In this document: positions 1 through 10,526 of the stretch, piece after piece | How positions within the stretch are numbered: the stretch's first letter is position 1 | Layout: each line of letters starts with the position of its first letter | DNA from: Thozetella sp. PMI_491 | Taxonomy: Eukaryota > Ascomycota > Sordariomycetes > Chaetosphaeriales > Chaetosphaeriaceae | DNA length: 64,000 nt | Assembly (NCBI GenBank): GCA_021432635.1 | Contig: MU270093.1 | Location: forward strand, 186,001 to 250,000 | Reading direction: 5' to 3' | Translations under genes and position numbers: made by a program | Notes under the pieces: model-generated | Database searches by the model: none | What the model was told of the DNA's origin: nothing | What the model saw: only the letters and a program-made list of their open reading frames with translations

Positions 1-1425
1 GCCTGGTCCCGTAACCCTTCCAGCCTCCTTTCTCCAGCTCTTTGCAGCCCGGCAGACCAGGAGGTCGCGTGAGGTGGAGATGCTGGCAAGCTGGGATAGG
101 CTGCCCCTGTGCCCACAGGGCCACATTATGTCCCCAGGGACCAAGAAGGTTTGGACCTAGTAATTAGTATTACAGAGTATGTAATCTGTATACAACAGTA
201 TGTTGGAACTTGGCAGCTCGTCCCGGCACCAATTTGCCGATACGAAGGCCCGCCTGGGTTGCGTTCACCGGCGGCGGTTCTTGTAGTCTGCTTCCCCGGC
301 TGGTACGCTGACACGGGCGCGCTCCCGCAGTGTACTAGCGCTCTGCACGCTGGTGGGAAGCTCATTTCCACAACTGAGATCGCCGCCGGTTGCCCCCCCA
401 AGGTAGATAAACGACGCGACTCCCTCCAACGGCTGTCAACGGGCGCGTCTCTGTCGTGTTGCTCTGTTATCGCTGCTGGATGGGTCCTAGCCTGCTAAAG
501 GACTGACTTTCTTCCCTCTTCTTGCTGACTCATGGCCATACAGGCGGTATTAACCTTCACGAATCTCGATATAACCAAGATGTCTCTTGCCCTTAGCCTA
601 TCGACCCGAATCGAGCTTCGTACCTAAACCGCCGCTGCCCGCAACATGGCACCCACAAATCTGTTGCAAAGAGCGAAGTTACGAAGTTTGCTCGGGTCAC
701 ACATCTTGCTCGCATCATCGAAGACGTTCTACGTGGACTGGACGATGCCCTTGGGATGGGTGGAAGATGATGGAAGAACTTCGTCGGCTGCTCTTTTTGG
801 TCTTCAAGTCCACGGACAATCAGGGCTCGAAACTCTCAAAGTGTTTTTCGGGTCTTGTACTGCTGCGTCGAGCTTTGGTCGGTAGTCAAAGCCAGACTAC
901 ACGGCGGGCTCTGGTCCCGACGATCTCTGAACTAGTGTTCAGGAGCTTCTCTTTTGTGCAGACCTCTTGTACCTACGTATACCCAGTCCCCCTTGTCCCT
1001 GGAGTGGAATTATGTTCTGGAATCGCCGTGGCCATGGCCGTGGCCCATCCCGTGTCTCGGGCTTCCCTCGTGCTTTCCCATCCCGGCGGATGCTCTCTAC
1101 GGGGCTGTAGTCCCTTACAAGCCGGGACGAACCCGCAATCGCGCCATCCCGAGGCGCTAAACCCCGAATGATGGCATCCTACCGAGCTCCTCGTTCCGAT
1201 CCCCCTCCGGCCTTTGTGGCCCGCCCTGGAGTTGCCGCTGGTATTCGGTACAACCCTATTTGCCGTATGTGGGGTGCTATGTCAGCAACCTGACTGCAGA
1301 GTTAGTATATCGGTTCGAAGGCGGCGCTTATAAAGCCCCCTCCGTGCTAAAGGGGGAAGCTGCGGGGGAGTGACGTCGAAAGACACCAGTGCATTCCAGT
1401 GCGAAACCCGACCAGGAAGTTCACG
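1..1425. other. non-coding stretch, no supportable gene
   Basis: Several short open frames overlap on both strands (the longest is about 190 codons at 587-1171), but none shows a domain, a credible start context or splice-linked continuation. The last few hundred bases should hold the promoter and leader of the oxidoreductase that starts at 1426. Confidence 0.5.
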
Positions 1426-2488
1426 ATGGCCAGTCTTATGAAGGCAGTGGGTAGGCAGCTTTTGAACTCGGGCTGGATGCTGTCGGTCAACTGATACTGG
1501 TGCAGAGGTGAAAAACAAGGGCGACGTTGCGGAGGACCTCTTCATCAATGACCAGACGCCAAAGCCTACCGCGGCCAACGGGCAGGTCATCGTCAAGATC
1601 CGAGCCTTTGGACTGAACCGCATGGACCTCATCCAACGCCACGGGCAGTACATGTTACCCCCGCAAGCTCCCAAGACGCTCGGGGTAGAGTTCTCCGGTA
1701 CCATCGAGTCGTTCGGCCCCGGCGACCACGGCAGCTTCAAGATCGGCGACGAAGTCTTCGGCCTGGCCTACGGCGGCGCCTACGCCGAGTACATCGCCGT
1801 GAGCTCGCGCATGCTGCTGCACAAGCCGCCGCACCTGACATTCGAGCAAGCCGCGGGCGTTCCCGAGACCTGGATTACGGCCACCCAGGCTCTGTACCTC
1901 ATCCTCGGCATCACCGCAGGCAAGAGCATCCTGTGGCACGCGGGCGCCTCGGGCGTGTCAATCGCAGGCATCCAGCTGTCCAAGGCTGCCGGCGCCAGCG
2001 CCATCTACGCCACGGCTGGGTCGCAGGAGAAGGTCGACTTCATCGTCAACGAGCTCGGCGCCACCGCCGCGTTCAACTACAAGACGCAGGACTGGGCGGC
2101 CGAGATCACGCGCATCACCGGTGGCAAGGGTGTCGACTTGATCGTGGACTTTGTCGGCGCGCCCTACTTCCAGAAGAACCTCGAGGCCATCGCTCGCGAC
2201 GGCCGCTGGGTGATGCTGGGTCTCCTGGGCGGGGGCCAGCTGGATGGAGCGAACCTAGGCCTGCTGCTCTACAAACGTGTGCGTATTGAGGGAAGCACCC
2301 TGAGGAGCCGAGACGAGGACTACCAGGGCCAGCTGAGGGACCACCTTGAGGAGCACCTGGCTCGGTTCGAGAGCGGCGAGTTCAAGATCTACATTGAGAA
2401 AGTCTTGCCCTGGGAGGAGATTGTCGAGGCCCACAAGCTTCTCGAGACAAATACCACCACGGGGAAGATCATCTGTACTATTTCATAG
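1426..2488 (+). CDS. zinc-independent quinone oxidoreductase (PIG3/TP53I3-like, MDR superfamily)
   Basis: Predicted 335-residue NAD(P)H:quinone oxidoreductase-type enzyme, probably cytosolic. Two exons: 1426-1450 and 1506-2488. The 55-nt intron has a GTAGGC donor, a CTGAT branch-like site and a TGCAG acceptor. Joining restores MASLMKAVEVKNKGD, the usual N-terminus of this family; an internal ATG at 1438 is an alternative start. An N-terminal GroES-like domain (FGLNRMDLIQRHG, GVEFSGT) is followed by a Rossmann nucleotide-binding domain with HAGASGVS near residue 160 and a GGKGVDLIVDFVG stretch. The catalytic zinc ligands of alcohol dehydrogenases are absent, as expected for the quinone reductase branch. 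Length fits the PIG3 subgroup. The substrate cannot be read from sequence. The gene is convergent with the dienelactone hydrolase, about 150 bp away. Confidence 0.9.
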
Positions 2489-2642
2489 AGACCGTCGCCT
2501 GGAGAGCGGCCCCAATCCTAAGGATGCGTGCCTCGCAGAATTTTGTTCTGCCACGTTCGTGCCGCCTACGTTCTCGCTAGAGCACATTGTCGTCCAAACA
2601 AAGAACCGTGAACACCGTAACCCGTAACCCATGAAACCCAGA

Positions 2643-3862
2643 TTAATGCTCCTTCAGCCATTTCAACGCCTGGTCAAAGGCTGTGGCTTGAGCCGACTTG
2701 ATGTTTGGATCTTCGTACTCGCCCACCACCGCGAAACCTGGATTAGTGTTAGCAACGGCTGTCAGTTGCGAGCCTCGAGGGCGGTAGTCTTACCGTGAGG
2801 CACACCGGGATACACCTGGACCTCGTGTTCGACGTTGTTCTTGGTAAGGTAGTCCTCCCCGGCGGTCCGCACCTCGTCGGGAAACAATGGGTCGTTTTCT
2901 ACGCACACGAGACTCACGGGGACTTGGAGGCCGTTGAAGTCGTCCGGCGATACGAGCGTTGCGTGCGCAATGACGCCGGTTTTGATCAACGGTCCTACCT
3001 TCTCGGGCTTGCTCGCCTCCTCATCCGCAGGTTTTTGCGTGGACCACGGGGTCGGGATGGACTGGAGCTGTGGGTGCGCCGGTCGCTCGGCGGCGAGGAG
3101 CAGCACGTAGCGTCCGCCGAAGCAGTAGCCGATCGCGTAGATGCCGCCGCCGTGGGCGACAGCATCGGCGAACTCATCCTTGATCGCGTCTAGCACCTTG
3201 TTCAGGATGGGCATCACCTTCTCCTCCGTGTGCCGGGCCAGCCACATGTCGATCATGAAGCTCTTGGCCGTCTCGGCCGCCTTGGTCTTGATGGTGTCGA
3301 GGAAAGAACCGGTGGGCTCGTCGACCACGGTGCTCGTGTTGGGGGCTGGATCGCCATCGAAGAGATCGGGCATCACAGCCACAAAGCCCTCGGTGGCGAA
3401 GCGGTCGGCCTGGATCTGGTTGTTGACGCTCTTGACGCCGGTGCCGCCGGTGAGTAGGAGGAGGAGCCGGGCGGGGGCATGGGGATAATCGGCCGGCTTC
3501 GAGATGTAAACCTATCATGCGGGAGGGGTCAGAAGCCGCTAGCCTCTTAATTACATCGCGCCGCAATAGAAGGTCGCCGGGTCTTGATTCCCTGGCCGCA
3601 TGTTTCTCGTACTTACGTCGACGCCGCCCATCTTGGTGAGCTCTCCAGTCGATGCCTGTCCGCTGGCTAAGAAGGTATAGTCAGCGCCTGCTAGGAGATG
3701 GGAATGGAACTGACAGAACATCTACTTACGGGTTGGACGATCGCTTGTGCAGTGGTCGCTCATCTTAGGGGCCGCCGGAGCTGGATCATCGGTAGCAGCT
3801 GGGGCCGGCGCCTCCTGGACGTCGCTCTCGGGAGCTTTAGTTGCAACCTCCGCTTCCGTCAT
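2643..3862 (-). CDS. dienelactone hydrolase family alpha/beta hydrolase
   Basis: Predicted 331-residue alpha/beta hydrolase. Four exons on the minus strand: 3730-3862, 3617-3666, 2794-3511 and 2643-2737, all with GT-AG introns (donors GTAAGT, GTAAGT, GTAAGA; branch CTAAC before the last exon). The Cys-Asp-His triad of the family is visible: C191 in GYCFGG, D268 in ENDPLFP and H300 in PGVPHG; the last residue before the final intron lies just after this His. Dienelactone hydrolases open lactone rings in aromatic catabolism, but fungal members are diverse, so the substrate is unknown. The first 33 residues are Ala/Pro/acidic and precede MSDHCTSDRP, which could be the ancestral start (Met34). 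The frame stays open upstream to about 3976, so the start is the least certain part. The gene is divergent from the Cdt1-like gene. Confidence 0.88.
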
Positions 3863-4876
3863 CGCGAATTGCTTGCCGGCTCTGGTATCGATTGCAAAAT
3901 AGATGGGGGCCTGAGGAACCGGGGGGGAGAGACAGGCAAAAGCGGGATGGATAGCAGTTCTAAGAAGAGAGGACACGGGGACGACTGAGGAATGCTAAGA
4001 CCTTGGCCCCCCTAAGCTTCTAGTTCAAAAAGATGACACCAGCTCCTCCAACACACACTCACACCACACACAGCCCCGCGGTGACGTACCCCGCATGTTG
4101 TAACGGGCCAAGCATCTGATCCCACTGCACACTTGGAGGGAAGGGTTAGGGTTGACCTTCCCCATCTGATTCTGATGCCGCTAGCCGCTACCCGCTATGG
4201 GTGGGATCGAGAGGAAAGAGGAACCTTCATGGCCGGAAGTGTTCAACCCATGCTCTGCCGCCAGTCCGACCTGCCTGGCGTCATTGCGATGCCGCCTTGG
4301 ACGAGATGCGCATGGCCATGAACCGGACATCTTTGAGATGGACATGTCGACCAGTTCCCCCAGCATGGGGCCGTGCCACTTCTTCTGCAGGCAATTGCTT
4401 CAGTTCAAACCACCCATTTCTCATGTTTGAACCCATCTCTACGGTTTGATGGCCTTGAAACCTCGGTTTTTGGGAGACCAAGCTTCTTCTTATTTGTTCG
4501 CTCTCGCCTTTTCGACCTTGTTTATTTTTTTTCTAGCGACCCCGGCATGAAGGGCTCGCTGCGTTTCATCCGGGGGGGCGTCGCGAGGGTCCATCGCGCC
4601 CATGCGTTCGTGGTAGCGGGTGGAGCCAACGCGGCCCCGGCCCAGCGCGCGTCATTTTGCACTTAACGCGTGAAGTCGCGTCTGGCGTCCCAGTCCTCGG
4701 CCCCTTCTTTTAGTGCTCCGCCCGCAATTTGCAGAGCTACTCCTCCGTTACTCCCAAAACCACCACTGCACTTTCCACCTCAACTCAAGTCTGCCTTCGC
4801 TCTGTAATTCTAATTGTTGATTCGCCTCTGTACCTTCTCAGTCTCGACAATCCCGCACCGCAACTTCAGTTCCACG
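3863..4876. promoter_or_regulatory. divergent intergenic region, hydrolase / Cdt1-like gene
   Basis: About 1 kb separates the two divergent start codons. It holds no supported gene. The part next to the Cdt1-like gene has a T-rich block near 4525-4535 and an ACGCGT element; a C/T-rich leader precedes the ATG at 4877. Confidence 0.5.
4666..4671. promoter_or_regulatory. MCB-like element ACGCGT
   Basis: A perfect MluI cell-cycle box (ACGCGT) lies 206 bp upstream of the start codon of the Cdt1-like gene, with further CGCG-containing words nearby (4645-4651 and 4677-4682). In yeasts the Mbp1-Swi6/Cdc10 complex binds this word and drives G1/S genes. Function here is inferred from position and gene identity only. 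Confidence 0.45.
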
Positions 4877-6364
4877 ATGCCCGGCGTCATTTCCCGCCCG
4901 ACCCGTGCTGCCAGGGGCAAGCTCGGCCGGCCGTCGAAGCCCGCCACGGCAAGCATCACCAGCTTTGCGCGCGTCTCAAAGGTGCAGACGACTGCCGACA
5001 AGGAAGCGATGCAAAAGGCAGCCGCGATTGAGACCCCCAAGACCACCATTGAGATTGTCCTGTTCTCGAGCAAGAAGAGAAAGGCCGGAGAGGAAGATGA
5101 GAAGACCAGTGCCGCTTCCCACGCGAGCACCAAGAAGCTCCGCCGGGAGGCAGAGCTTACAACCACCAGCGCCCCATCTCCCAAGCTGCGGCGGAAGAAG
5201 ACGGTCACTTTCGCGCTTCCAGAAGACGCTCCCCTCGTCCCTGCCTCCTCCTCCACCACTTCGTCGAAGCGAAAGCGAAGCTCGGACTCGGAATGCACCC
5301 CCCCCACGGAGTCCTCCGAAGTCGAGCAGCCGGAGGCCCTCTTCGAGCGCCTCAACCTGCAGTCCTCGCCCATTCGCAAGCGCACCAAGACATCGACCTT
5401 GAGGTCCAAGTTCGAGGCAGACCTTAATCTTCCCCAAGACCTACTCGACCTTCTTGACCTCCATCTTGCGTTCCTCAGGACGCTCTCTCTCCACCATGTA
5501 CAAAATGGCCCCACCGTGCCGGTCGACCTCAACGAGCTGTGCCCACGCATCACCCAGACCTGGGGAAAGAGGAGGGTTACCGTGGACGATGTCCAACGCT
5601 GTGTCGGTATCCTAGGACGGGCACAGGACAGTCGCGTCAAGTCTGCGGCGCCGTACTTCCTCTTCGAGCTAGGACAGCGGAAGATCTGCCTCGAGCTACA
5701 CAACCCCACCATGGGGCCTCTACGAGAGCCCAAGCTTAACATGGATTTTGAGGCGAACCTCCGAGCACTCTGGGCGGCCCGGCGGGACACCGACATGAAG
5801 GCATTCATCAAGTCTCTGCCGATGGCCCCAATCAAGACTTGCCCCAAGCCCTCGCCTCTCCTCTCGAAAGGCAAGCGAGCCCTCGAGGAGTTGAAGAACG
5901 GCGTCGTCCGCAAGCGGGAAGAAAAGTCTACTCAGGCCCAGGCGATCCCGACGCTGAATGCCGACGGCACCAAGATGAGCGTTCTGGACCGGATTCGATT
6001 CAAGGAGCTGCTTCAGGCTCAGGCAGGTCAGGGACCGACCCCGGAGGAGCTGCAGCGGCGCGCTGCTTTGCAGAGGGTGGGAGACGTCGCCGCCGTCATC
6101 GGTATGCTCGCGAAGGCAACATCGACCGGCCAGGCACGTGTCTCGTTTACCATGGCGGTGGTCCTGAGCAAGCTCAAGGACTCGATTCGCGTGCCCGTCT
6201 CTCCTGAGGAGGCAGGGGCGTGTGTGAAGATCCTTGCGAGCGATGTAGCGCCTCAATGGCTGCGCATTGTGACGATTGGAGGGCGGGAGCACGTTGTTGT
6301 CCAGACTGCTGCCGAGCCCAGCAAGATGGCGTTGGAGGAGAGAGCACGTGCCCTGTGCGCGTAG
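4877..6364 (+). CDS. CDT1: DNA replication licensing factor Cdt1-like
   Basis: Single-exon 495-residue protein. The frame is open upstream to 4814, but ATG 4877 (MPGVISRPTR) is preferred because it follows the pyrimidine-rich leader and gives a basic, disordered N-terminus. Residues about 1-170 are Lys/Ser/Ala-rich with nuclear-localisation-like clusters. Residues about 175-330 look like the central Cdt1 winged-helix fold (LDLHLAFLRTLSLH, RRVTVDDVQRCVGILGR, YFLFELGQRK, ICLEL). Residues about 375-490 match a C-terminal winged-helix region (MSVLDRIRFKE, VAAVIGMLAKATS, VAPQWLRIVTIGG). Cdt1 loads the MCM helicase at origins with ORC and Cdc6. A motif resembling a PCNA-binding degron, SITSFARVSK, sits at residues 26-35. 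Family assignment rests on remembered fungal Cdt1 patterns and was not searched. Confidence 0.75.
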   Translation: MPGVISRPTRAARGKLGRPSKPATASITSFARVSKVQTTADKEAMQKAAAIETPKTTIEIVLFSSKKRKAGEEDEKTSAASHASTKKLRREAELTTTSAPSPKLRRKKTVTFALPEDAPLVPASSSTTSSKRKRSSDSECTPPTESSEVEQPEALFERLNLQSSPIRKRTKTSTLRSKFEADLNLPQDLLDLLDLHLAFLRTLSLHHVQNGPTVPVDLNELCPRITQTWGKRRVTVDDVQRCVGILGRAQDSRVKSAAPYFLFELGQRKICLELHNPTMGPLREPKLNMDFEANLRALWAARRDTDMKAFIKSLPMAPIKTCPKPSPLLSKGKRALEELKNGVVRKREEKSTQAQAIPTLNADGTKMSVLDRIRFKELLQAQAGQGPTPEELQRRAALQRVGDVAAVIGMLAKATSTGQARVSFTMAVVLSKLKDSIRVPVSPEEAGACVKILASDVAPQWLRIVTIGGREHVVVQTAAEPSKMALEERARALCA

Positions 6365-6987
6365 GTGTAGGTGAATTAACTGTGGCGAATCGACTGGGAA
6401 CATGGGCGTAGGATATACCACGGAGATTTAATGTTGGCTGAGAAGCTGGCGCATGGAGTTGGCCTGTCTGTATTACTGCATAGCAATTACTTGGGAGTGG
6501 ATGGGAGGCATAGGCACTATAAGCATATAGCATTGGCGTACGCATAATTATCGTCTTCAAACATACACATGAGTTGCAGTTTGGGGCTCATCCGCTGGTT
6601 CCAGATACGCGCTCCCGGCCAGGACACAGCGTTCAAAGTCGAGCTCTGTAGGGAGGGTAGCAGTCGGGTGTGGCTCTGTTCGAGGGGAAGAGTGAAGAAA
6701 GAAATGTCTATTTGCCTGATTTTCTGCTCAAGGCTTCTACAGAGAGTCGGATTATTTGTAAACCTCCCATGCCACGCATGCAACGCCGTCAAGAGCATCG
6801 TCCATCGTAGCCCCAGTCGCCAAGACAGATCGCGGCGCTGTCCTTTAGCATCCGTCTGTCTATCCATACCTCAGCGACGGCCGACACGTGCCGGCCAGGG
6901 TTGACAAGAAATACCAAGCCCACGGATCATTCCTCTCTTCCTCCTCGCCACCTCGGCTCGGAAGCGGTCATCAAAGCAGTGGTTCGC
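6365..6987. other. 3' intergenic region between convergent genes
   Basis: The 620 bp between the Cdt1-like stop and the MBF1 stop should contain both 3' untranslated regions. No gene or structured element is evident. Confidence 0.5.
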
Positions 6988-7552
6988 TCATTTCTTCTTC
7001 TCGAAGCGCGGCTTGCCGATGTCGGTGCCGCGGAGCTTGACGTTGAGCACGCGCTCCATGGCCGACAGCACCTTCTGGTCGGGGGTGGCAGTGCCGCGCT
7101 CGAAATCGGCCACGACGGTGGGCGTCGTGTTGCACTTGGTGGCCAGCTCTTTCTGGGTCAGCGCCTTGGGCTGGAAGTCGGCCCGGGCCTTAGAGATGGC
7201 TTGGCCGACCTCCTTGCCGACGGTCTTGGGCTTGACAATGTCATCCGACCGGTCGACCATGGTCAGGCGCTGGCCTTCCACGCCAGCCTTGGTGGACTGT
7301 AGAGAAGTTTGTTAGTCGCTGCGCTCGTCCGGCTGAGAATACGGGTCTCCAGTCGTCTCGGGGAAGGGGAAAGGAGGATGACAGGAGGATGGAACATACC
7401 GCATTGCCAGTGGCGAACTTCTTCTCAGTGCTGACGACGTTACCGCTGCGGAGGGCAGCATTGAGAGCGCCCTTGCCCTTGACGACACTCTCGCGCGGGC
7501 CACCGCCACCGCGGTTGACGTTCTTTCCGATCTTGACGACATCATCATCCAT
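6988..7552 (-). CDS. MBF1: multiprotein bridging factor 1 (transcriptional coactivator)
   Basis: Predicted 153-residue coactivator that bridges TATA-binding protein and bZIP activators. It is unrelated to the MCB-binding factor also called MBF. Exons are 7400-7552 and 6988-7296; the intron has a GTATGT donor and a CTACAG acceptor, and the join gives FATGNA then [10 protein letters not shown]. The N-terminal MBF1 domain carries the conserved [20 protein letters not shown] block. A Cro/C1-type helix-turn-helix covers about residues 97-142 ([23 protein letters not shown]). The C-terminus is basic (RFEKKK). Length and architecture match fungal MBF1 closely. It is divergent from the DUF1365 gene. 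Confidence 0.97.
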
Positions 7553-8596
7553 CTTGACGGTTGTGGAGGGAATGGGTCCCGGGCCTAATCTGCGGTGAGG
7601 GGTCGGGTCGAAGTGCGGTGTGCACACGTAGGGCGGGGCTCGAATTCGAATCGACGGGCGATCGGAGAAAAGGAGAATTCGATCGAAAGGAGGCCGGTCT
7701 ACCTGCTTCGATACAGACGATTTTGATGGGGATTTGCCTCTGAGGCCTCGCAACTGTGCTCTGGTGGAGGGTTTGTTAAATAAAGAAAGGTTCCCGCTCG
7801 GGGGATCCGATGGATTAAGCGCAGAAGTACGTGGTTGGCCGTCGAACATCCACGAGTCAATCGGGGAGCAGAGCTGGAACAGCTGTTAGTGCGTGACCTT
7901 AAATGGAGGCCCCGTCGAACTGTTGAAGTCAGCGGTTTCGGAAACCAGAGAAAACCTCTGTAGGGGGAGAGGTGGAAACTGACAACTCTTTAGAAAAAAG
8001 ATAGGTTATGCTACATCTGAGAATATTTGGACTTCTTTTTGGCTGATCAAATGTTGAGATGGAAAACCCATGTTTGCTGGTGTCTCCTAAGTCAATCGCT
8101 AGCAATTCAGCCGGCGACCAATTCGAAATAGTTCTCTGTATGCGCTTAACAACATCTTTTTGCTCTGCCCCTCCTCCGCCACACGCCACACTTTGACGAC
8201 GGACTTAGGGCCTCCCAGTGCCGCCTTAGTCATCGCCATACCATACCCAAAACGGAGCCCTTGTGCCTGCCCCCTCGTACTGCCCAGTCTATGTGGGCTG
8301 GACGACCGATCCCTGTTTCAGTCTGGCCTGACATCCGGGCGCGACGTAGGGGACCGGCGCCCGGAGCACAAACTGCCGGCTTCCTCGCCGTCTCGACGGC
8401 CTGCTTTCATTCCCCCCTTCTCTTTCCCTTTCAACGCACTTGAACCTGCCCTTCTCCCTTCCCCTATAAAAGAGTTGGCTTCTCATTCGCTTCATGGCCT
8501 GTTGACGGACTGCGCGGCGCAAAAGGAACGAGGTGTTGTATTAGTTTACAAACTCTGGGAGACTTTGGACCCCCGGAAGGGAATATTGTGTGAGGC
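7553..8596. promoter_or_regulatory. divergent intergenic region, MBF1 / DUF1365 gene
   Basis: About 1.04 kb between two divergent start codons. No gene is supported. The DUF1365 side contains a TATA box (8465-8471) and a C/T-rich stretch around 8400-8465. Confidence 0.5.
8465..8471 (+). promoter_or_regulatory. TATA box upstream of DUF1365 gene
   Basis: A consensus TATAAAA lies 132 bp upstream of the ATG at 8597, at the end of a C/T-rich tract. It is one of few clean TATA boxes in the window, so it is a reasonable core promoter candidate. Confidence 0.45.
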
Positions 8597-10526
8597 ATGG
8601 CCGGCCCGCTGCTCCCGGTGGGCGCTTTTGCAGTGGCAACTGCCTTCACGACCCTGTACGGCGGCATCGCCGACCTCGCATTGGTCGTGGCCTTTACGCT
8701 CGTGCGGCAGAGACATGTGCTCTCCGGTCTGGTGAGCTCGGCTGCTCTCGAGAAAGTCTGGACCGTTGGCCAAGGGACGGTGGCGGCCTTCGCCGTCTTC
8801 CAGCTTGTGAGGTATGCATGGACGAGGAGCGCCGGTCCGCGGTGGCCAGGACCCAGCAAGGTGCTGCTCTTCCCGAGCCGCACTGCGCACTCGAGAATAT
8901 TTCCGGAGAAGCACTCGTTTAGCTACTCGTACCTCGTCGTCGGGGTGCCGGTGGGATGGGAGGGTAACGCCAACGGGATGGTGTCGGTGGGAGTCAAGGG
9001 CGAGTCAGGCCTGTCGTCCTGGTTCTCGTTCAAGCGGGGGGTGCAAAAGGGCTGGTACTCCATCGACGCGGCCGACTACCTCGAGCGCGGAAACGGACAT
9101 CTGGGGCTTCGAGGGAAGCTAGATGCATACCTGGCCAGTCAGGTGAGCAAGTTTCTCATTCCAAATATTTCTATCATATGCTGACGCGCCCGAGGGCGCC
9201 GATCCGTCTGCCTACCCCCATGCCTACTTGGTCACGGCGGCGCGGTTCCTCGGCTATCACTTCAACCCGGTGTCTTTCTGGTACCTGTATGACGCCAACA
9301 AGTCCCTGGCTGCCATGATCCTCGAGGTGAACAATACTTTTGGCGAGCGCCGAATGTACTATCTAACCCCAGCCGGGGAAGGCGGGAAGGAGCTCGAGGG
9401 TGCGTCCTCGGGGGGGGCGGATGCGCCGTCCCGTGTCATGCTGAAGCAGGCATGGCCCAAGGACTTCCATGTGTCGCCTTTCAACTCGCGCAAGGGCGCG
9501 TACTCGCTCGCGGCTACTGACCCCCTGAGCCCTTCCATGCAGGGCATTGGCCCTATCAGCAACACCATCAACCTGATCTCTTCCAAGGGGCACGGCAAGC
9601 TCGTAGCCAGGCTGTTCCCTGAGGGCTCGGCTGTCGACCCGTACAGCATGACGGCTTTGGACAAAGCAAGATTCCTGGCGTCATGGTGGTGGGTCGGACT
9701 TGTTACGTTCCCCCGCATCGTCAAGCAGGCAGGCATCCTATTCTTCCGCCGCAAGCTGCACGTCTGGTTCAGGCCCGAGCCGCTGAAAGAAAGCATGGGA
9801 AGGAATGCGGACGATACGGAGCGCCAGCTTGAGCTCGTGTTCCGTCGTTACTTACGACACCTCGTCGAGCAAGCCACGGCCCCCTTGGCCGTCAAGTATA
9901 TCCCGGGCGGCATCTCGGAGGAGGAGAAGGAGCTGATGCTCTCACCGGCAGCCCAGGACGGCTCAGCGGACGTCCAAGAACTTGAGTTCAAGGTGCTCAC
10001 CCCCGTCTTCTACTCACGGTTTGTCTACTATGCCCACGACGTGGAGGCTCTCTTCTGCGAGTCCCAGGAGAGCCATACCTTGTGGGTATCACGTCCGAAT
10101 CTGCTCCCGAAGCTTGTAATCAAGAAGCCCATGCCGACCCTGCAGCTGTCACACTATGCCGACTTTGCCTACTTCAAGTTCATCCAGGCCCTCCGCACCA
10201 GGCCCGAGCGTATCGAGCGACCCCTCACGTCGAGCGCTACGGCCCAGGACAAAGCCGTGGCGGAGGACATTCGAGACTTCCGCATCTCATCCATGGACGG
10301 TCATGTTCTCGCTCACGAGAGCGCCGAGACAAGGTCGATATACCGGAGTTGCGTCTTGAAACTGTTCCTCGCGGACCGGATAGCACTGGGAAGCGTGCCC
10401 CTGCTCGAGGCCCAGCGTTTCGTACTGCAAGCCTTGATGGCGTGGGCCTTGTCCCGAACCATGGACGGAGTCGTCTCACAGACGGTGTTGGCAGTGGGCG
10501 AGTATCTCGCCGCCGGAGGTCGATAG
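8597..10526 (+). CDS. DUF1365 family membrane-associated protein
   Basis: Predicted 625-residue protein of unknown function. Exons are 8597-9142 and 9195-10526. The intron has a GTGAGC donor and a CTGAC branch site at 9181, but an unusual CGAG acceptor; it is the only AG that keeps the frame. Two hydrophobic segments lie near the N-terminus (about residues 5-35 and 50-75), suggesting membrane anchorage. The DUF1365 core starts after residue 85: SRTAHSRIFPEKHSFSYSY, then RFLGYHFNPVSFWYLYD, the EVNNTFGER motif, and KDFHVSPFNSR. In bacteria DUF1365 genes often sit beside cyclopropane-fatty-acyl-phospholipid synthase genes, which suggests lipid modification; no such partner is seen here. Extensions after about residue 330 are less conserved in appearance. 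Confidence 0.85.

Noticed and set aside
587-1171. 194-codon frame near the left edge
   Set aside because: No domain, overlapped by other frames, and no plausible splice partners.
1655-1939. Antisense and alternate-phase frames inside the oxidoreductase gene
   Set aside because: Shadows of the true frame caused by high GC at third positions.
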